Assembly (NCBI GenBank): GCA_016700155.1
Contig: CP065001.1
Span: 3,906,001-3,970,000, forward strand
Reading direction: 5' to 3'
Length of the DNA: 64,000 nucleotides
Origin: Ignavibacteriales bacterium
GTDB lineage: Bacteria; Bacteroidota; Ignavibacteria; Ignavibacteriales; Ignavibacteriaceae
This document shows, piece by piece, positions 36,032 to 44,508 of the stretch. Each line of letters starts with the position of its first letter. The first letter of the stretch is position 1. The translations under genes were made by a program, and so were the position numbers. The notes below the pieces were generated by a model. The model worked only from the letters and a program-made list of their open reading frames with translations. It was not told where the DNA came from and did not search any database.

Positions 36032-36126
36032 AGAGATGACATCTTTGTTACTGCTTTCGACTTAGATAAAAGTTTTGTTTGAATAATAAAATTAAATGTT
36101 TGATTCCTGATAAAGATGTCATCTCT
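36032..36126. repeat. Inverted repeat with perfect 15-bp arms (element 3)
   Basis: AGAGATGACATCTTT (36032-36046) and AAAGATGTCATCTCT (36112-36126) are perfect reverse complements around a 65-base AT-rich interior with no ORF. Arm length is the same as in elements 1 and 2, but the interior lacks the GTCATTCTGAA units and no flanking direct repeat is evident. It sits between aqpZ and the DUF3788 gene. Confidence 0.6.
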
Positions 36127-36179
36127 TCCCAAGCTCAAAGTAAGTTATCAAGTAATTAATAATTCAGCGGTAGAATAAG

Positions 36180-36587
36180 ATGGAAGAAAAATCTTTCATT
36201 GAAAAAAATATTAAACCTGATGAAGCGGGTTTAAAAAAGGCACTTGGAAAAACTTTTTCATTCTATGAAAAAATTATTAAGCAGGTTTCATCATTTAAAT
36301 CAGATTGGAGCTTCTACAATAAAAGCGGATGGCTGTTAAAAATTTATGATTCGAAAAAAGCGCTGCTTTACTTTGTTCCGCTTAAAAATGAATTTATGAT
36401 AAGTATGACTATAAGAGAAAATGAACGGACTGTTTTTATGAAAGATGATGAATTATCTTTCTTTCACGAAGAGATGAATACCAGCAAAAAATATCCTGAA
36501 GGATATGCTTTAAGATTTATCATTAAAACGAAAACTGATTATGATAATGTGTCTTTATTCATTCAAAAATTAATTTCGATGAGATAA
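36180..36587 (+). CDS. DUF3788 family protein
   Basis: 135 residues, soluble, resembling DUF3788/YdhG-like proteins, e.g. SFYNKSGWLLKIYDSKKALLYFVPLKNEFMISMTI. Function unknown; related small proteins often lie among stress-response genes. First of a row of six plus-strand genes for small soluble proteins. It is separated from the pirin gene by only 4 bases, suggesting cotranscription. Confidence 0.75.
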   Translation: MEEKSFIEKNIKPDEAGLKKALGKTFSFYEKIIKQVSSFKSDWSFYNKSGWLLKIYDSKKALLYFVPLKNEFMISMTIRENERTVFMKDDELSFFHEEMNTSKKYPEGYALRFIIKTKTDYDNVSLFIQKLISMR

Positions 36588-36591
36588 TATT

Positions 36592-37443
36592 TTGCGGACA
36601 ATTAAAAAAATACATTATGCTGAGTCAGTACCGTTTGAAGGATTGAGAACGAACTCTCCCCTTCAATCACCAAACACTTCACCAATTGATCCGTTTATTT
36701 TACTTAACCATCACGGTCCGCAAACATACGAACCAAACAACACCGGACTTCCATTTGGTCCGCATCCTCACAGGGGAATGGAAACAGTTACATTTATTAT
36801 CGACGGTGATCTTTCACATAAAGATTCTGCCGGACATGACAGCATAATAAAATCAGGCGGTGTTCAATGGATGACCGCTGGAAGCGGAGTTATACACGCT
36901 GAAGTTTCGTCAGAAGAATTTAAAAGGAACGGCGGCAATCTTGAAATACTTCAACTGTGGCTTAACCTTCCCGCAAAACTAAGAATGGCAAAACCGTTTT
37001 ATAAAGGATTACAAAAAGATGAAATCCCTTTTAAAAGTGAAGATGAAGGCAGAGCAATCGTTAAGGCAGTTTCAGGTGAATGGAAAAATATTAAAGGTGT
37101 TATTGAATCAATATCGGGAGTATCAATATTTATTCTTGAAATGAAGTCTGGAGGAAAACTTGAAACAAGTGTTCCTGTTGATCATAACATATTCTTCTAT
37201 GTGGTGAACGGAGAAGTAATCGTAAATGAACATCAGTCATCTGAAGGTGAACTTGTGGAGTTTAATCATGACTCCGAAAATATTTTTATTGAATGCAAAA
37301 AAGATTCTGTAATCCTGTTCGGACATGCAAAGCCATATAACGAAACTATTTTTGCATACGGTCCTTTTGTTATGAACAACCGCCAGGAAATACAGCAGGC
37401 TTATGAAGATTACCAGGCTGGAAAATTCGGCAACTGGGTTTAA
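36592..37443 (+). CDS. Pirin family bicupin
   Basis: 283 residues with two cupin halves. The N-terminal pirin signature includes DPFILLNHHGP, GLPFGPHPHRGMETVTFIIDG with its His cluster (metal ligands), HKDSAGHDSIIKSGGVQWMTAGSGVIHAE, and the C-terminal half LFGHAKPYNETIFAYGPFVMN. Bacterial pirins include quercetin 2,3-dioxygenases and redox-sensing regulators; the substrate is not readable. The start codon is TTG at 36592, 4 bases after DUF3788. Confidence 0.92.
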   Translation: MRTIKKIHYAESVPFEGLRTNSPLQSPNTSPIDPFILLNHHGPQTYEPNNTGLPFGPHPHRGMETVTFIIDGDLSHKDSAGHDSIIKSGGVQWMTAGSGVIHAEVSSEEFKRNGGNLEILQLWLNLPAKLRMAKPFYKGLQKDEIPFKSEDEGRAIVKAVSGEWKNIKGVIESISGVSIFILEMKSGGKLETSVPVDHNIFFYVVNGEVIVNEHQSSEGELVEFNHDSENIFIECKKDSVILFGHAKPYNETIFAYGPFVMNNRQEIQQAYEDYQAGKFGNWV

Positions 37444-37510
37444 AAAAATAGTTGTTAATTTTCCGGTTGTCAGTACGCTTCTCTCCTGTTAAGTTTCAAA
37501 TAAAAAAATT

Positions 37511-38548
37511 ATGCTTTCAAACACATCAATGTATAACGCGCTTGTAAGGAAAGATTCTTCATTCGAGGGAATATTCTTTGCGGCAGTTAAAACCACTGGA
37601 ATTTTTTGCAGACCAACCTGTACAGCGCGTAAACCTAAAAAGGAAAATGTCGAGTTCTTCAAAACAACAAAAGATGCAATGCTCAGCGGGTACAGACCTT
37701 GCAAAGTTTGTAATCCATTAGAGAAATCGGGCGAAACTCCATCTTACATAAAAAGTATTTTGAAAGAGTTGAGTGAAAATCCTACCATAAAATTTAAAGA
37801 TTATGATCTCCGCAAACGCAACATTGAACCAAATAAGATCAGGCGATGGTTTATAAAAAATCACGGTATGACGTTTCATTCATACCAAAGAGTTTACAGG
37901 ATAAATTCAGCATTCAAAAAAATTCAGAACGGAGATTCAGTGACAACAGCGGCATTTGATTCAGGTTATGATTCATTAAGCGGGTTCGGTGATTCATTCA
38001 AAAATATTTTCGGTGTATCCCCTGTAAAAAGTAAAAACAAAAATGTTATTGATATAACAAGACTTGAAACTCCCCTCGGAACAATGTTTGCCGCAGCTAT
38101 TGATGACGGAATTTGTCTGCTGGAATTTTCTGACAGAAGAATGCTTGAAACCGAACTGAAATACCTTTCAAAAAAATACGGGGCAACGATTGTTCAGGGA
38201 AATAACAAACATTTCGAAATACTTCAGGAGCAGTTAAGAGAATATTTCGATGGGAAAAGAAAAAAGTTTACCGTTCCCGTTGTAACGCCGGGCACAGAAT
38301 TTCAGAATAATGTCTGGAATGAACTTCAGACTATTCCTTATGCAACAACGCGATCATATAAAGAACAAGCGACCGCATTAAACAAACCGGAATCTGTACG
38401 TGCAGTAGCAAACGCAAATGGTATGAACAGGATTGCAATAATAATTCCCTGCCACAGGGTTATTGGTTCTGATGGAAATCTTACAGGTTACGGCGGAGGA
38501 TTATGGAGAAAGAAATGGCTCCTGGATTTTGAGCGTTCAAATAAATAA
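37511..38548 (+). CDS. ada: Ada-type bifunctional methylphosphotriester/O6-methylguanine repair protein and regulator
   Basis: 345 residues in three parts. The N-terminal Ada zinc domain has C33, C37, C64 and C67 (methyl acceptor C33 in IFCRPTCTARKP). An AraC-type helix-turn-helix region spans about 75-175 (RWFIKNHGMTFHSYQR). The C-terminal O6-alkylguanine-DNA alkyltransferase carries the active-site Cys 314 in IPCHRVIG. This is the complete E. coli Ada arrangement, so adaptive-response regulation of itself and neighbours is likely. The gene stands about 70 bases after pirin. Confidence 0.95.
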   Translation: MLSNTSMYNALVRKDSSFEGIFFAAVKTTGIFCRPTCTARKPKKENVEFFKTTKDAMLSGYRPCKVCNPLEKSGETPSYIKSILKELSENPTIKFKDYDLRKRNIEPNKIRRWFIKNHGMTFHSYQRVYRINSAFKKIQNGDSVTTAAFDSGYDSLSGFGDSFKNIFGVSPVKSKNKNVIDITRLETPLGTMFAAAIDDGICLLEFSDRRMLETELKYLSKKYGATIVQGNNKHFEILQEQLREYFDGKRKKFTVPVVTPGTEFQNNVWNELQTIPYATTRSYKEQATALNKPESVRAVANANGMNRIAIIIPCHRVIGSDGNLTGYGGGLWRKKWLLDFERSNK

Positions 38549-38669
38549 AGCAATACAATTGCTGTTGAAGATTCTGTGAACGATCATTTTTGATATCCGG
38601 CTTGATACTTACCTTGAATTAATTCTATTTTCTACCAGCCTTTATTACCAACATTAACCGAACATCATA

Positions 38670-39215
38670 ATGCAACCAGAAAGAAAAGTGTTTGTTTATA
38701 TCGCAATAAGTCTGGATGGTTATATTGCTAAAGAAAATGATGATATAAGTTTTCTATCGATTGTTGATAAGCCCGGTGAAGATTACGGCTACTCTGAATT
38801 TATAAAAGATGTTGATACAGTTATTATCGGAAGAAAAACTTATGACAAGGTTTTAACTTTCGGTATCGAGTTTCCGCATAAAGACAAACGCTGTTATGTA
38901 ATTACACGAACACCGCGTGAGCCGGCTGATAAACTTATTTTTTACACACACAGTCTTAGGGATCTTGTTCTAAAACTAAAACAGGAAGAAGGAAAAAATA
39001 TTTTTGTAGACGGCGGTTCGGAAATAATAAATACTTTACTGAAACAAAACCTGGTTGATGAATTTATTATATCCGTCATTCCCGTATTGCTTGGGGGCGG
39101 AATAAAGCTTTTCAGAGACGGCAGACCGGGAATGAATTTAAAATTAATCGGATCGAAAGAATTTGATACCGGTTTAATCCAGCTTCATTACAGAAAAATC
39201 AGTGATCAACAATAA
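38670..39215 (+). CDS. Dihydrofolate reductase / RibD C-terminal-like protein
   Basis: 181 residues: VFVYIAISLDGYIAKENDDI at the N-terminus, TVIIGRKTYDKVL as NADPH-binding motif, and NIFVDGGSEIINTLLKQNLVDEF. It belongs to the DHFR-like/RibD_C superfamily rather than true FolA, which lacks this length and order. Probably an NADPH-dependent reductase; substrate unknown. Commonly found next to DinB, SRPBCC and DUF1801 genes, as here. Confidence 0.85.
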   Translation: MQPERKVFVYIAISLDGYIAKENDDISFLSIVDKPGEDYGYSEFIKDVDTVIIGRKTYDKVLTFGIEFPHKDKRCYVITRTPREPADKLIFYTHSLRDLVLKLKQEEGKNIFVDGGSEIINTLLKQNLVDEFIISVIPVLLGGGIKLFRDGRPGMNLKLIGSKEFDTGLIQLHYRKISDQQ

Positions 39216-39236
39216 TAAAAATATATTGAGGGTTAA

Positions 39237-39677
39237 ATGAAATACTCAACAGAAATTGAAATAAATCTTCCGGTAAACAAAGTGATTGAACTTTTTGATA
39301 ATCCCGATAACATGAAAGAATGGCAGCCGGGTCTGGAGAGTTTTGAACATTTAAGCGGAACACCGGGACAGCCGGGGGCTAAGTCAAAACTGAAATACAA
39401 AATGGGAAAACGGGAAATTGAAATGATTGAGACTGTGACTGTGAGAAATTTACCAGAAGAATTTTCCGGAACTTACAAGGCAAAAGGTGTATTCAATATT
39501 GTTAAAAATAAATTCGTTCCTTTAAATGATGGAAAAACAAAATACATTACAGAACATGATTTTCAATTCACCGGTATGATGAAGTTATTCGGTTTGCTGA
39601 TGCCCGGGGCTTTCAGGAAAGAGTCATTCAAACTGATGAAACAGTTTAAAGAGTTCGCGGAAAAATCAGGTAAATAA
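39237..39677 (+). CDS. SRPBCC (START-like) family protein
   Basis: 146 residues. The START/polyketide-cyclase-like fold is suggested by STEIEINLPVNKVIELFDNPDNMKEWQPGLESFE and FRKESFKLMKQFKEFAEKS. No catalytic residues are evident; these proteins bind hydrophobic ligands. It lies 21 bases after the DHFR-like gene and 13 before DUF1801, so probably cotranscribed with both. Confidence 0.82.
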   Translation: MKYSTEIEINLPVNKVIELFDNPDNMKEWQPGLESFEHLSGTPGQPGAKSKLKYKMGKREIEMIETVTVRNLPEEFSGTYKAKGVFNIVKNKFVPLNDGKTKYITEHDFQFTGMMKLFGLLMPGAFRKESFKLMKQFKEFAEKSGK

Positions 39678-39690
39678 AAAGAGGAATAAT

Positions 39691-40116
39691 ATGTACGAAT
39701 TAAAAACAAAACTTAATGATGCAAGCGTTCAAAAATTTTTGAATTCAGTTAAAGATGAAAAACAGCGCGAAGACAGTTTTGTTATACTTGATATTATGAC
39801 AACAATAACAAAGCAGCCTCCAAAAATGTGGGGACCTAGTATTATCGGTTTTGGTTCTTATCATTATAAATACGAAAGCGGACACGAGGGTGATATGTGC
39901 CTTACAGGCTTTTCACCGCGCAAACAAAGTCTGACACTTTATATTTTGCCCGGATTTGAAAAGAACAAAGACCTGATGGAAAAACTCGGCAAGTATAAAA
40001 CCGGCAAGTCATGTTTGTACATAAAAAAACTTGAAGATGTTGATATGAAAGTATTGAAAGACCTTATCAAACGCGGGCTTGCGCAAACAAAAGAGTCAGT
40101 GAAAAAGTATAAATAA
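39691..40116 (+). CDS. DUF1801 family protein
   Basis: 141 residues with the DUF1801/YdhG core: MWGPSIIGFGSYHYKYESG and GDMCLTGFSPRKQSLTLYIL. Function unknown; an iron-chaperone/frataxin-like fold has been proposed for the family. AGAGGAATAAT precedes its ATG. It ends the six-gene row and is followed by a rho-independent terminator. Confidence 0.85.
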   Translation: MYELKTKLNDASVQKFLNSVKDEKQREDSFVILDIMTTITKQPPKMWGPSIIGFGSYHYKYESGHEGDMCLTGFSPRKQSLTLYILPGFEKNKDLMEKLGKYKTGKSCLYIKKLEDVDMKVLKDLIKRGLAQTKESVKKYK

Positions 40117-40119
40117 AAA

Positions 40120-40149
40120 TGCCGGACAAAAAATCCGGCACTTATTTTT
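40120..40149 (+). terminator. Rho-independent terminator after DUF1801
   Basis: TGCCGGA (40120-40126) and TCCGGCA (40134-40140) form a perfect 7-bp GC-rich stem with a 7-base loop, followed by CTTATTTTT. It lies between convergent genes, so it may serve both strands (A run on the other side). Confidence 0.8.
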
Positions 40150-40166
40150 AGAGTAGAGTAAGTTAT

Positions 40167-42206
40167 CTATTTCAGTATCATCATTTTATTTGTCTGTATA
40201 AATGAACCGGCTTTAAGCTGATAGTAATAAATCCCTGAAGCTAATCCGGATGCATCAAAGTTGACTTCATGTTTTCCTGTTTCTTTGTATCCATCAACCA
40301 GCGTTGCTACTTCATTTCCTAATACATCAAAAATTTTTAACGTCACGTGTAGAGACGGGGCATGCCCCGTCTCTACGGATGGAAGTGTAAATTGAATTTT
40401 TGTAGTCGGGTTAAATGGATTCGGGTAATTCTGTTCAAGTTTAAATTCGTTTATTGTATTTGATTCATCTTCAACATCGCTTACGGTCAGAACAAATTCA
40501 TAAAACGCAATATTAAATCCGCCGAAATAAAAATTAACACTGAATGTATGTGTCCCCTGCGGCAGCCAGATATCCGGGACAACTAAAGTACTCCAGTTCT
40601 GCCAGCCACCTGTTACAGGCAGTGACAGTGGGTTTGTTATATTATTTCCATCCATACGCAACAGCATGTTTCCGCCTGATTGGTTTGCGGCATATTCAAT
40701 ATTTATATCATATAATCCTGACTGCTGAACATCAATGGTATAGTTTACATATTCACCGGTCTGTATGAATGCAATATTAAAACCGTTAGAGAACGGATGA
40801 CTTGACGCTTCTATATCAACACCGTCATTGCGGTACGACCATCCGCTGTTATAAGCTGGTCCCCCGTTACCCTGTATATTATGATAATCAACATCACTAT
40901 ATGCCGAATTGTTTCTACCCATATCATAATCAACCGCGTTGATTATACCCGGAACTATATTATCGGCAAATTTTAGATTAGCACTTGAATGAGGCAGGCG
41001 GAAAATTGCATCAATGACATCCTTCTGATATACACACTGGCTTATATGTAGTTTTTGCGCCTGAGTATTTAACGCATTAACAGAAAATTGGAGAGTTGGC
41101 TGAGAAACCTGTCCGTTCCAGTATCGAAGTAAATAATTATAGTCGTTTGTTTTTATTGCTGAAAGCGGATCGGCAATAGAACCAATCTTTTTATGCGGCC
41201 ACCACGCCCACCCGATGTTGTTTGCTTCCATAAGACTTATACAGTCACTGAACCATTGATTTGAATTTTCACCCGACTCGCCAAGCCACAATGGAACATT
41301 ATGTGTATTTCTGATATTCAATAAATACCCAATCGCACTTGGAGAATTTTCATTCCAGTATTTGTGAAAACTGTAAACCATGTTATTGTCCCAGGGCGGC
41401 GTAAGTCCGCTGAAATCAGTTGCGAACCAGTTGCCTTCGATAAACACAATATGATTTGTATCTACTTCACGGATTGCTGTTGTGATATCAATGAATAATT
41501 GTCTGAGAGGAACATTATTCGTTCCAAGGTCCCATGCTGTTTCATTTATAAGATCATAACCGCCGATCCATTCTTTGTTCACGTAACGTTCGGCGAGTTT
41601 TTTCCATAAAGCGATTGTCCGTTGTTTGTTTAAATCACTTTCCCATAGTGATGGATATGCAGGATCGTAATCACTTATGTTCTCTGCATTCTGTCCTCCG
41701 GGGGCACAATGTAAATCAAGAATAAGATAAAGTTGATTAGCTTCGCACCAACTTAATAATGAATCAATCTGCGCGAACCCTTCTTCGATGTAAACATACG
41801 GTTGATTGCGTTCGGTAAGCAGATCATAATGCATAGGCAGTCTTATTGAATTGAATCCCCATTCTTTAATGCGGTTAATATCAAGACGGTTAACATAGTT
41901 TGCGTAGTATAGATCCCAGAAAGTTTCTGCATTAGCTTCACCAATTAATGCTTTGATTTTATTTCTTATCTGCGTAGGTGAATTTGCAAATCCGCTTGTC
42001 TGAAGCATATAGCCTTCAGGTACAAGCCATCCGCCAAGTCCAATTCCGCGGAGAAGAATTTCATCGCCATTACCTTTAACAATTTTTTTGCCTGAGGCTT
42101 TAAGAAAACCCTGCGGGTAAGATGACCCGGTGAAAGCAAGAATCAGAGTGAAAATGAGAATAGCAAAAACTAAAAACTTTATTGAAACGTTGTAACCAGA
42201 TTTCAT
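40167..42206 (-). CDS. Secreted GH5 cellulase-like glycoside hydrolase with CBM and T9SS sorting domain
   Basis: 679 residues. Signal peptide to about residue 32; GH5 catalytic domain about 35-390 with acid/base Glu 222 in DLINETAWD and nucleophile Glu 310 in LWLGESGEN. A CBM6/CBM35-like beta-sandwich lies at about 440-590 (DVDYHNIQGNGGPAYNSGW, GEYVNYTIDV), followed by a T9SS sorting domain starting EQNYPNPFNPTTKIQF. It hydrolyses beta-glucan-type polysaccharides at the surface (subtype not determined). Inside the sorting domain, a perfect 28-bp palindrome (40349-40376) adds the in-frame residues around ETGHAPSLHV. Confidence 0.88.
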   Translation of the reverse strand: MKSGYNVSIKFLVFAILIFTLILAFTGSSYPQGFLKASGKKIVKGNGDEILLRGIGLGGWLVPEGYMLQTSGFANSPTQIRNKIKALIGEANAETFWDLYYANYVNRLDINRIKEWGFNSIRLPMHYDLLTERNQPYVYIEEGFAQIDSLLSWCEANQLYLILDLHCAPGGQNAENISDYDPAYPSLWESDLNKQRTIALWKKLAERYVNKEWIGGYDLINETAWDLGTNNVPLRQLFIDITTAIREVDTNHIVFIEGNWFATDFSGLTPPWDNNMVYSFHKYWNENSPSAIGYLLNIRNTHNVPLWLGESGENSNQWFSDCISLMEANNIGWAWWPHKKIGSIADPLSAIKTNDYNYLLRYWNGQVSQPTLQFSVNALNTQAQKLHISQCVYQKDVIDAIFRLPHSSANLKFADNIVPGIINAVDYDMGRNNSAYSDVDYHNIQGNGGPAYNSGWSYRNDGVDIEASSHPFSNGFNIAFIQTGEYVNYTIDVQQSGLYDINIEYAANQSGGNMLLRMDGNNITNPLSLPVTGGWQNWSTLVVPDIWLPQGTHTFSVNFYFGGFNIAFYEFVLTVSDVEDESNTINEFKLEQNYPNPFNPTTKIQFTLPSVETGHAPSLHVTLKIFDVLGNEVATLVDGYKETGKHEVNFDASGLASGIYYYQLKAGSFIQTNKMMILK
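40349..40376. repeat. Perfect 28-bp palindrome inside the GH5 coding sequence
   Basis: GTAGAGACGGGGCA followed directly by its reverse complement TGCCCCGTCTCTAC. Both strands read the same; it sits in frame in the sorting domain, between the NPFNP motif and the following conserved beta-strand, where other sorting domains in this window have no insert. GC content is far higher than the surroundings. Confidence 0.95.
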
Positions 42207-42382
42207 TCGTAACTCGTTATTAATAATTAATTCTGCCGGAAGGCTGCAAAAATCAATCCGGTTTGGTGTGTTAATTTTTAACGCTTAATCACAGATTCGA
42301 GAATAATATCAGGATTATCTTTTTCAATTTTAATAATCAGGTGTTATTAAAATGATAAATGTGAGAAGCCGCTAAATGATCT

Positions 42383-42649
42383 TCACTTTTTTAGATAGTC
42401 AAGCCTGAACTTCATTAAAAGAATGTAAAGTGAAAGCAGAAGTGTAATCGAATTTGCGGCAATGATTGGAGGGGAAAGCAGAATTAACCCGTATATCAGC
42501 CAGCTTAACACACCGAGCGTCATTAATAAAAACATTCCGATAGAGATATCAGAAGTCTTTCTGGTTTTGAAAACTTTAAAAGCCTGCGGAACAAAAGATG
42601 CGGTTGTACAGAAGGCAGCCAGATAGCCGAAGATAAAATCGGAACTCAT
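42383..42649 (-). CDS. SemiSWEET (PQ-loop/MtN3) sugar transporter
   Basis: 88 residues, three predicted membrane helices, with the PQ-loop motif in AAFCTTASFVPQAFKVFKTRKTSDIS. Bacterial SemiSWEETs dimerise to form sugar uniporters. Full length; the C-terminus ends with positive residues on the cytoplasmic side. Encoded alone between the GH5 gene and tRNA-Lys. Confidence 0.9.
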   Translation of the reverse strand: MSSDFIFGYLAAFCTTASFVPQAFKVFKTRKTSDISIGMFLLMTLGVLSWLIYGLILLSPPIIAANSITLLLSLYILLMKFRLDYLKK

Positions 42650-42712
42650 TAAAAATCCTTAATAAAAAATTGAGTAAAAATAAGAAGAAACTATTTAACA
42701 AGAATAGATTTA

Positions 42713-42744
42713 TTTGCTCGATGAAATCAAAATCCGTAATTTTG
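42713..42744 (+). promoter_or_regulatory. Bacteroidota-type promoter of tRNA-Lys
   Basis: TTTG (42713-42716), 20 bases, TAATTTTG (42737-42744): matches the -33/-7 consensus (TTTG and TAnnTTTG) described for Bacteroidota. The -7 element ends 4 bases before the first nucleotide of the mature tRNA, so transcription would start at or just before the tRNA itself. Confidence 0.55.
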
Positions 42745-42748
42745 CCCC

Positions 42749-42821
42749 GCACCCATAGCTCAGTTGGTAGAGCATCTGACTCTTAATCAGCAGGTCGCCG
42801 GTTCGAGCCCGGCTGGGTGCA
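42749..42821 (+). tRNA. tRNA-Lys (CTT anticodon)
   Basis: Cloverleaf complete: acceptor stem GCACCCA (42749-42755) with TGGGTGC (42814-42820), D loop AGCTCAGTTGGTAGAGC, anticodon loop CTCTTAA giving anticodon CTT, T arm GCCGGTTCGAGCCCGGC, discriminator base A at 42821. The CCA end is not encoded (the next bases are CG). Confidence 0.95.
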
Positions 42822-42850
42822 CGAAATGCTTTAACTATTTAAGGTTTTGT

Positions 42851-43519
42851 CTAGCCCGGTCCTTTGATTCCGATTAAAAAATTATAAGACATAAAAGAAA
42901 ATTTGCCTACGTGCTCTCTAGGGTATTTGTTTAATTCAGGAGTTACATTAAATTCAAAGAAGCATTTGTTTAGCATCAACTTTAAACCTGCTTTAACTGT
43001 CACGGAAAATAACAATTCATCCATATACCATGGTGAGCGTTGAATGTTTTCTACACTTCCTTTTCCAATAAAATAAATATTATTCTCACCTATCGTATAT
43101 CTAATATCAAATCCTAACAATGGAATTATTTTTAATTTTTCATTTAATGGAAATGAATATTGGAATACAAAAGGAACTCCTAAAATTAAATCGAAAATAT
43201 CGTAACCCGAATAAACCATTTTACCATTAATATCGTGACCTTCTGGAATATTGATTGTAGCATTCTTTACTCGTAGTTCAATGCCCGAATAAGAACTTAA
43301 TTCGTCCCCAGACATCAGATAAATTTCAAGCCCGAGTATTAACCCTAATCTGGATTCATATACGATCGGATAAATATTTAAGGTTTGTTCAGTTAATTTT
43401 GTATCAAAGAAAGTTCCGGCTTTGAATGATACTTGGGCAAGACTTAAATCTGAAAAGAAAAGTAAAATTACAATTACAATTACAATTACGATAACGATAA
43501 CAGCACAATTCTTTTTCAT
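42851..43519 (-). CDS. Outer-membrane beta-barrel protein (paralogue A)
   Basis: 222 residues with an N-terminal signal peptide whose hydrophobic core is (Val-Ile)x6, encoded by tandem hexanucleotides (43466-43501). The mature part is amphipathic and beta-rich (AGTFFDTKLTEQT, GKMVYSGYDIFDLILGVPFVFQYSF, IPLLGFDIRYTIG) and ends FSFMSYNFLIGI, fitting a small outer-membrane barrel (OMP_b-brl type). It is a close paralogue of the adjacent gene at 43614-44270, sharing upstream DNA too. Function unknown. Confidence 0.7.
   Translation of the reverse strand: MKKNCAVIVIVIVIVIVILLFFSDLSLAQVSFKAGTFFDTKLTEQTLNIYPIVYESRLGLILGLEIYLMSGDELSSYSGIELRVKNATINIPEGHDINGKMVYSGYDIFDLILGVPFVFQYSFPLNEKLKIIPLLGFDIRYTIGENNIYFIGKGSVENIQRSPWYMDELLFSVTVKAGLKLMLNKCFFEFNVTPELNKYPREHVGKFSFMSYNFLIGIKGPG
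43466..43501. repeat. Hexanucleotide repeat in signal-peptide coding region
   Basis: Six consecutive 6-base units (two Val-Ile codon variants, GTTATC and GTAATT on the coding strand) encode (Val-Ile)x6. The paralogue has only three units at 44235-44252. Unit length is a multiple of three, so slippage keeps the frame. Confidence 0.85.
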
Positions 43520-43613
43520 ATAACCCCATTATTAAAAATTCTTCAGTAAATATAGTAGTTTGTTTGCTCAATATATTTCGGGAAGAAATAAATCTTATTA
43601 CTATATTATTTTC

Positions 43614-44270
43614 TTAGAACTCTTTTCCGCTAATTCCCGCCATTATATTAAATGACATAAATGAATATTGACCCACATGCTCAATTGGATACTCTGAAAT
43701 TTCCGGGGTTACATTAAACTCAAGAAAGAACCTGCTATATGTAAGCTTTACCCCGGCTCTACCAGACGCGGATAATATCGCATCATCCATATAGTATGGT
43801 AAATACTCAATGTTCTCTATACTTCCCCCTCGACTAAAATGTATCATATCCTGATTCCAGGTAAATCTGAAATCAAATCCTAATAACGGAATAATTTTAA
43901 TTTTTTCTGCTAACGGGAAAGCATATTCAAATACAAATGGAATGCCTAGCATATAGTCATACACATCGTAACCCGAATACACCATTTTACCATTAATGTC
44001 GTGACCTTCAGGCATACCAAATGTTGTACTTCGAATACGTAGCTCGACTCCGGAATACATACTAAAATCTTTTTGAGAAATGAAAAAAACATCCAACCCT
44101 AAAATCAGACCCAGATTAAATTCATACTTGATTGGATAAACTTTTGCAATAGTCTGTTCAGTTAATTTTGTATCAAAGAAAGTTCCGGCTTTGAATGATA
44201 TTTGGGCAAGACTTAAATCTGAAAAGAAAAGTAAAATTACAATTACGATAACAGCACAATTCTTTTTCAT
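43614..44270 (-). CDS. Outer-membrane beta-barrel protein (paralogue B)
   Basis: 218 residues. Same signal peptide start as paralogue A (MKKNCAVIVIV...) but (Val-Ile)x3. The mature region aligns throughout with A (AGTFFDTKLTEQT; GKMVYSGYDVYDYMLGIPFVFEYAF; SFMSFNIMAGIS), and about 70 bases upstream of both ATGs are nearly the same, so the whole unit with promoter was duplicated. Probably a small surface barrel; ligand unknown. Confidence 0.7.
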   Translation of the reverse strand: MKKNCAVIVIVILLFFSDLSLAQISFKAGTFFDTKLTEQTIAKVYPIKYEFNLGLILGLDVFFISQKDFSMYSGVELRIRSTTFGMPEGHDINGKMVYSGYDVYDYMLGIPFVFEYAFPLAEKIKIIPLLGFDFRFTWNQDMIHFSRGGSIENIEYLPYYMDDAILSASGRAGVKLTYSRFFLEFNVTPEISEYPIEHVGQYSFMSFNIMAGISGKEF

Positions 44271-44508
44271 ATAACCCCATTCTTAAAATTCTTCAGTAAA
44301 TATAGTAGTTTATTTGCTCAATATATTTCGGAAAGAAATAAATCTTATTGTCATTCAGATTTTTTTAAGAATCCATCAGGGAGAGGATCTGAAATGAATT
44401 CAGGTGACAATAATTGAAATTGCGACACCAATTATACTTTTCCTGCTATGATTTTACCCGCTTCTAAATTATTTTGAACTTCAAATCACGAATATTTATT
44501 CAATAAAA

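Noticed and set aside
25643..36179. Full insertion sequences at the 15-bp inverted repeats
   Set aside because: None of the three elements carries an ORF or a transposase; at most they are non-autonomous repeats.
43466..43501. Phase-variable frameshift switch in the outer-membrane paralogue
   Set aside because: The repeat unit is six bases, so changes in copy number do not shift the frame; only length variation is possible.
44271..44508. A fourth composite repeat (GTCATTCAG ... ATCTGAA) upstream of the glycosyltransferase gene
   Set aside because: Only 7 paired bases and no outer arms could be found; too weak to call.
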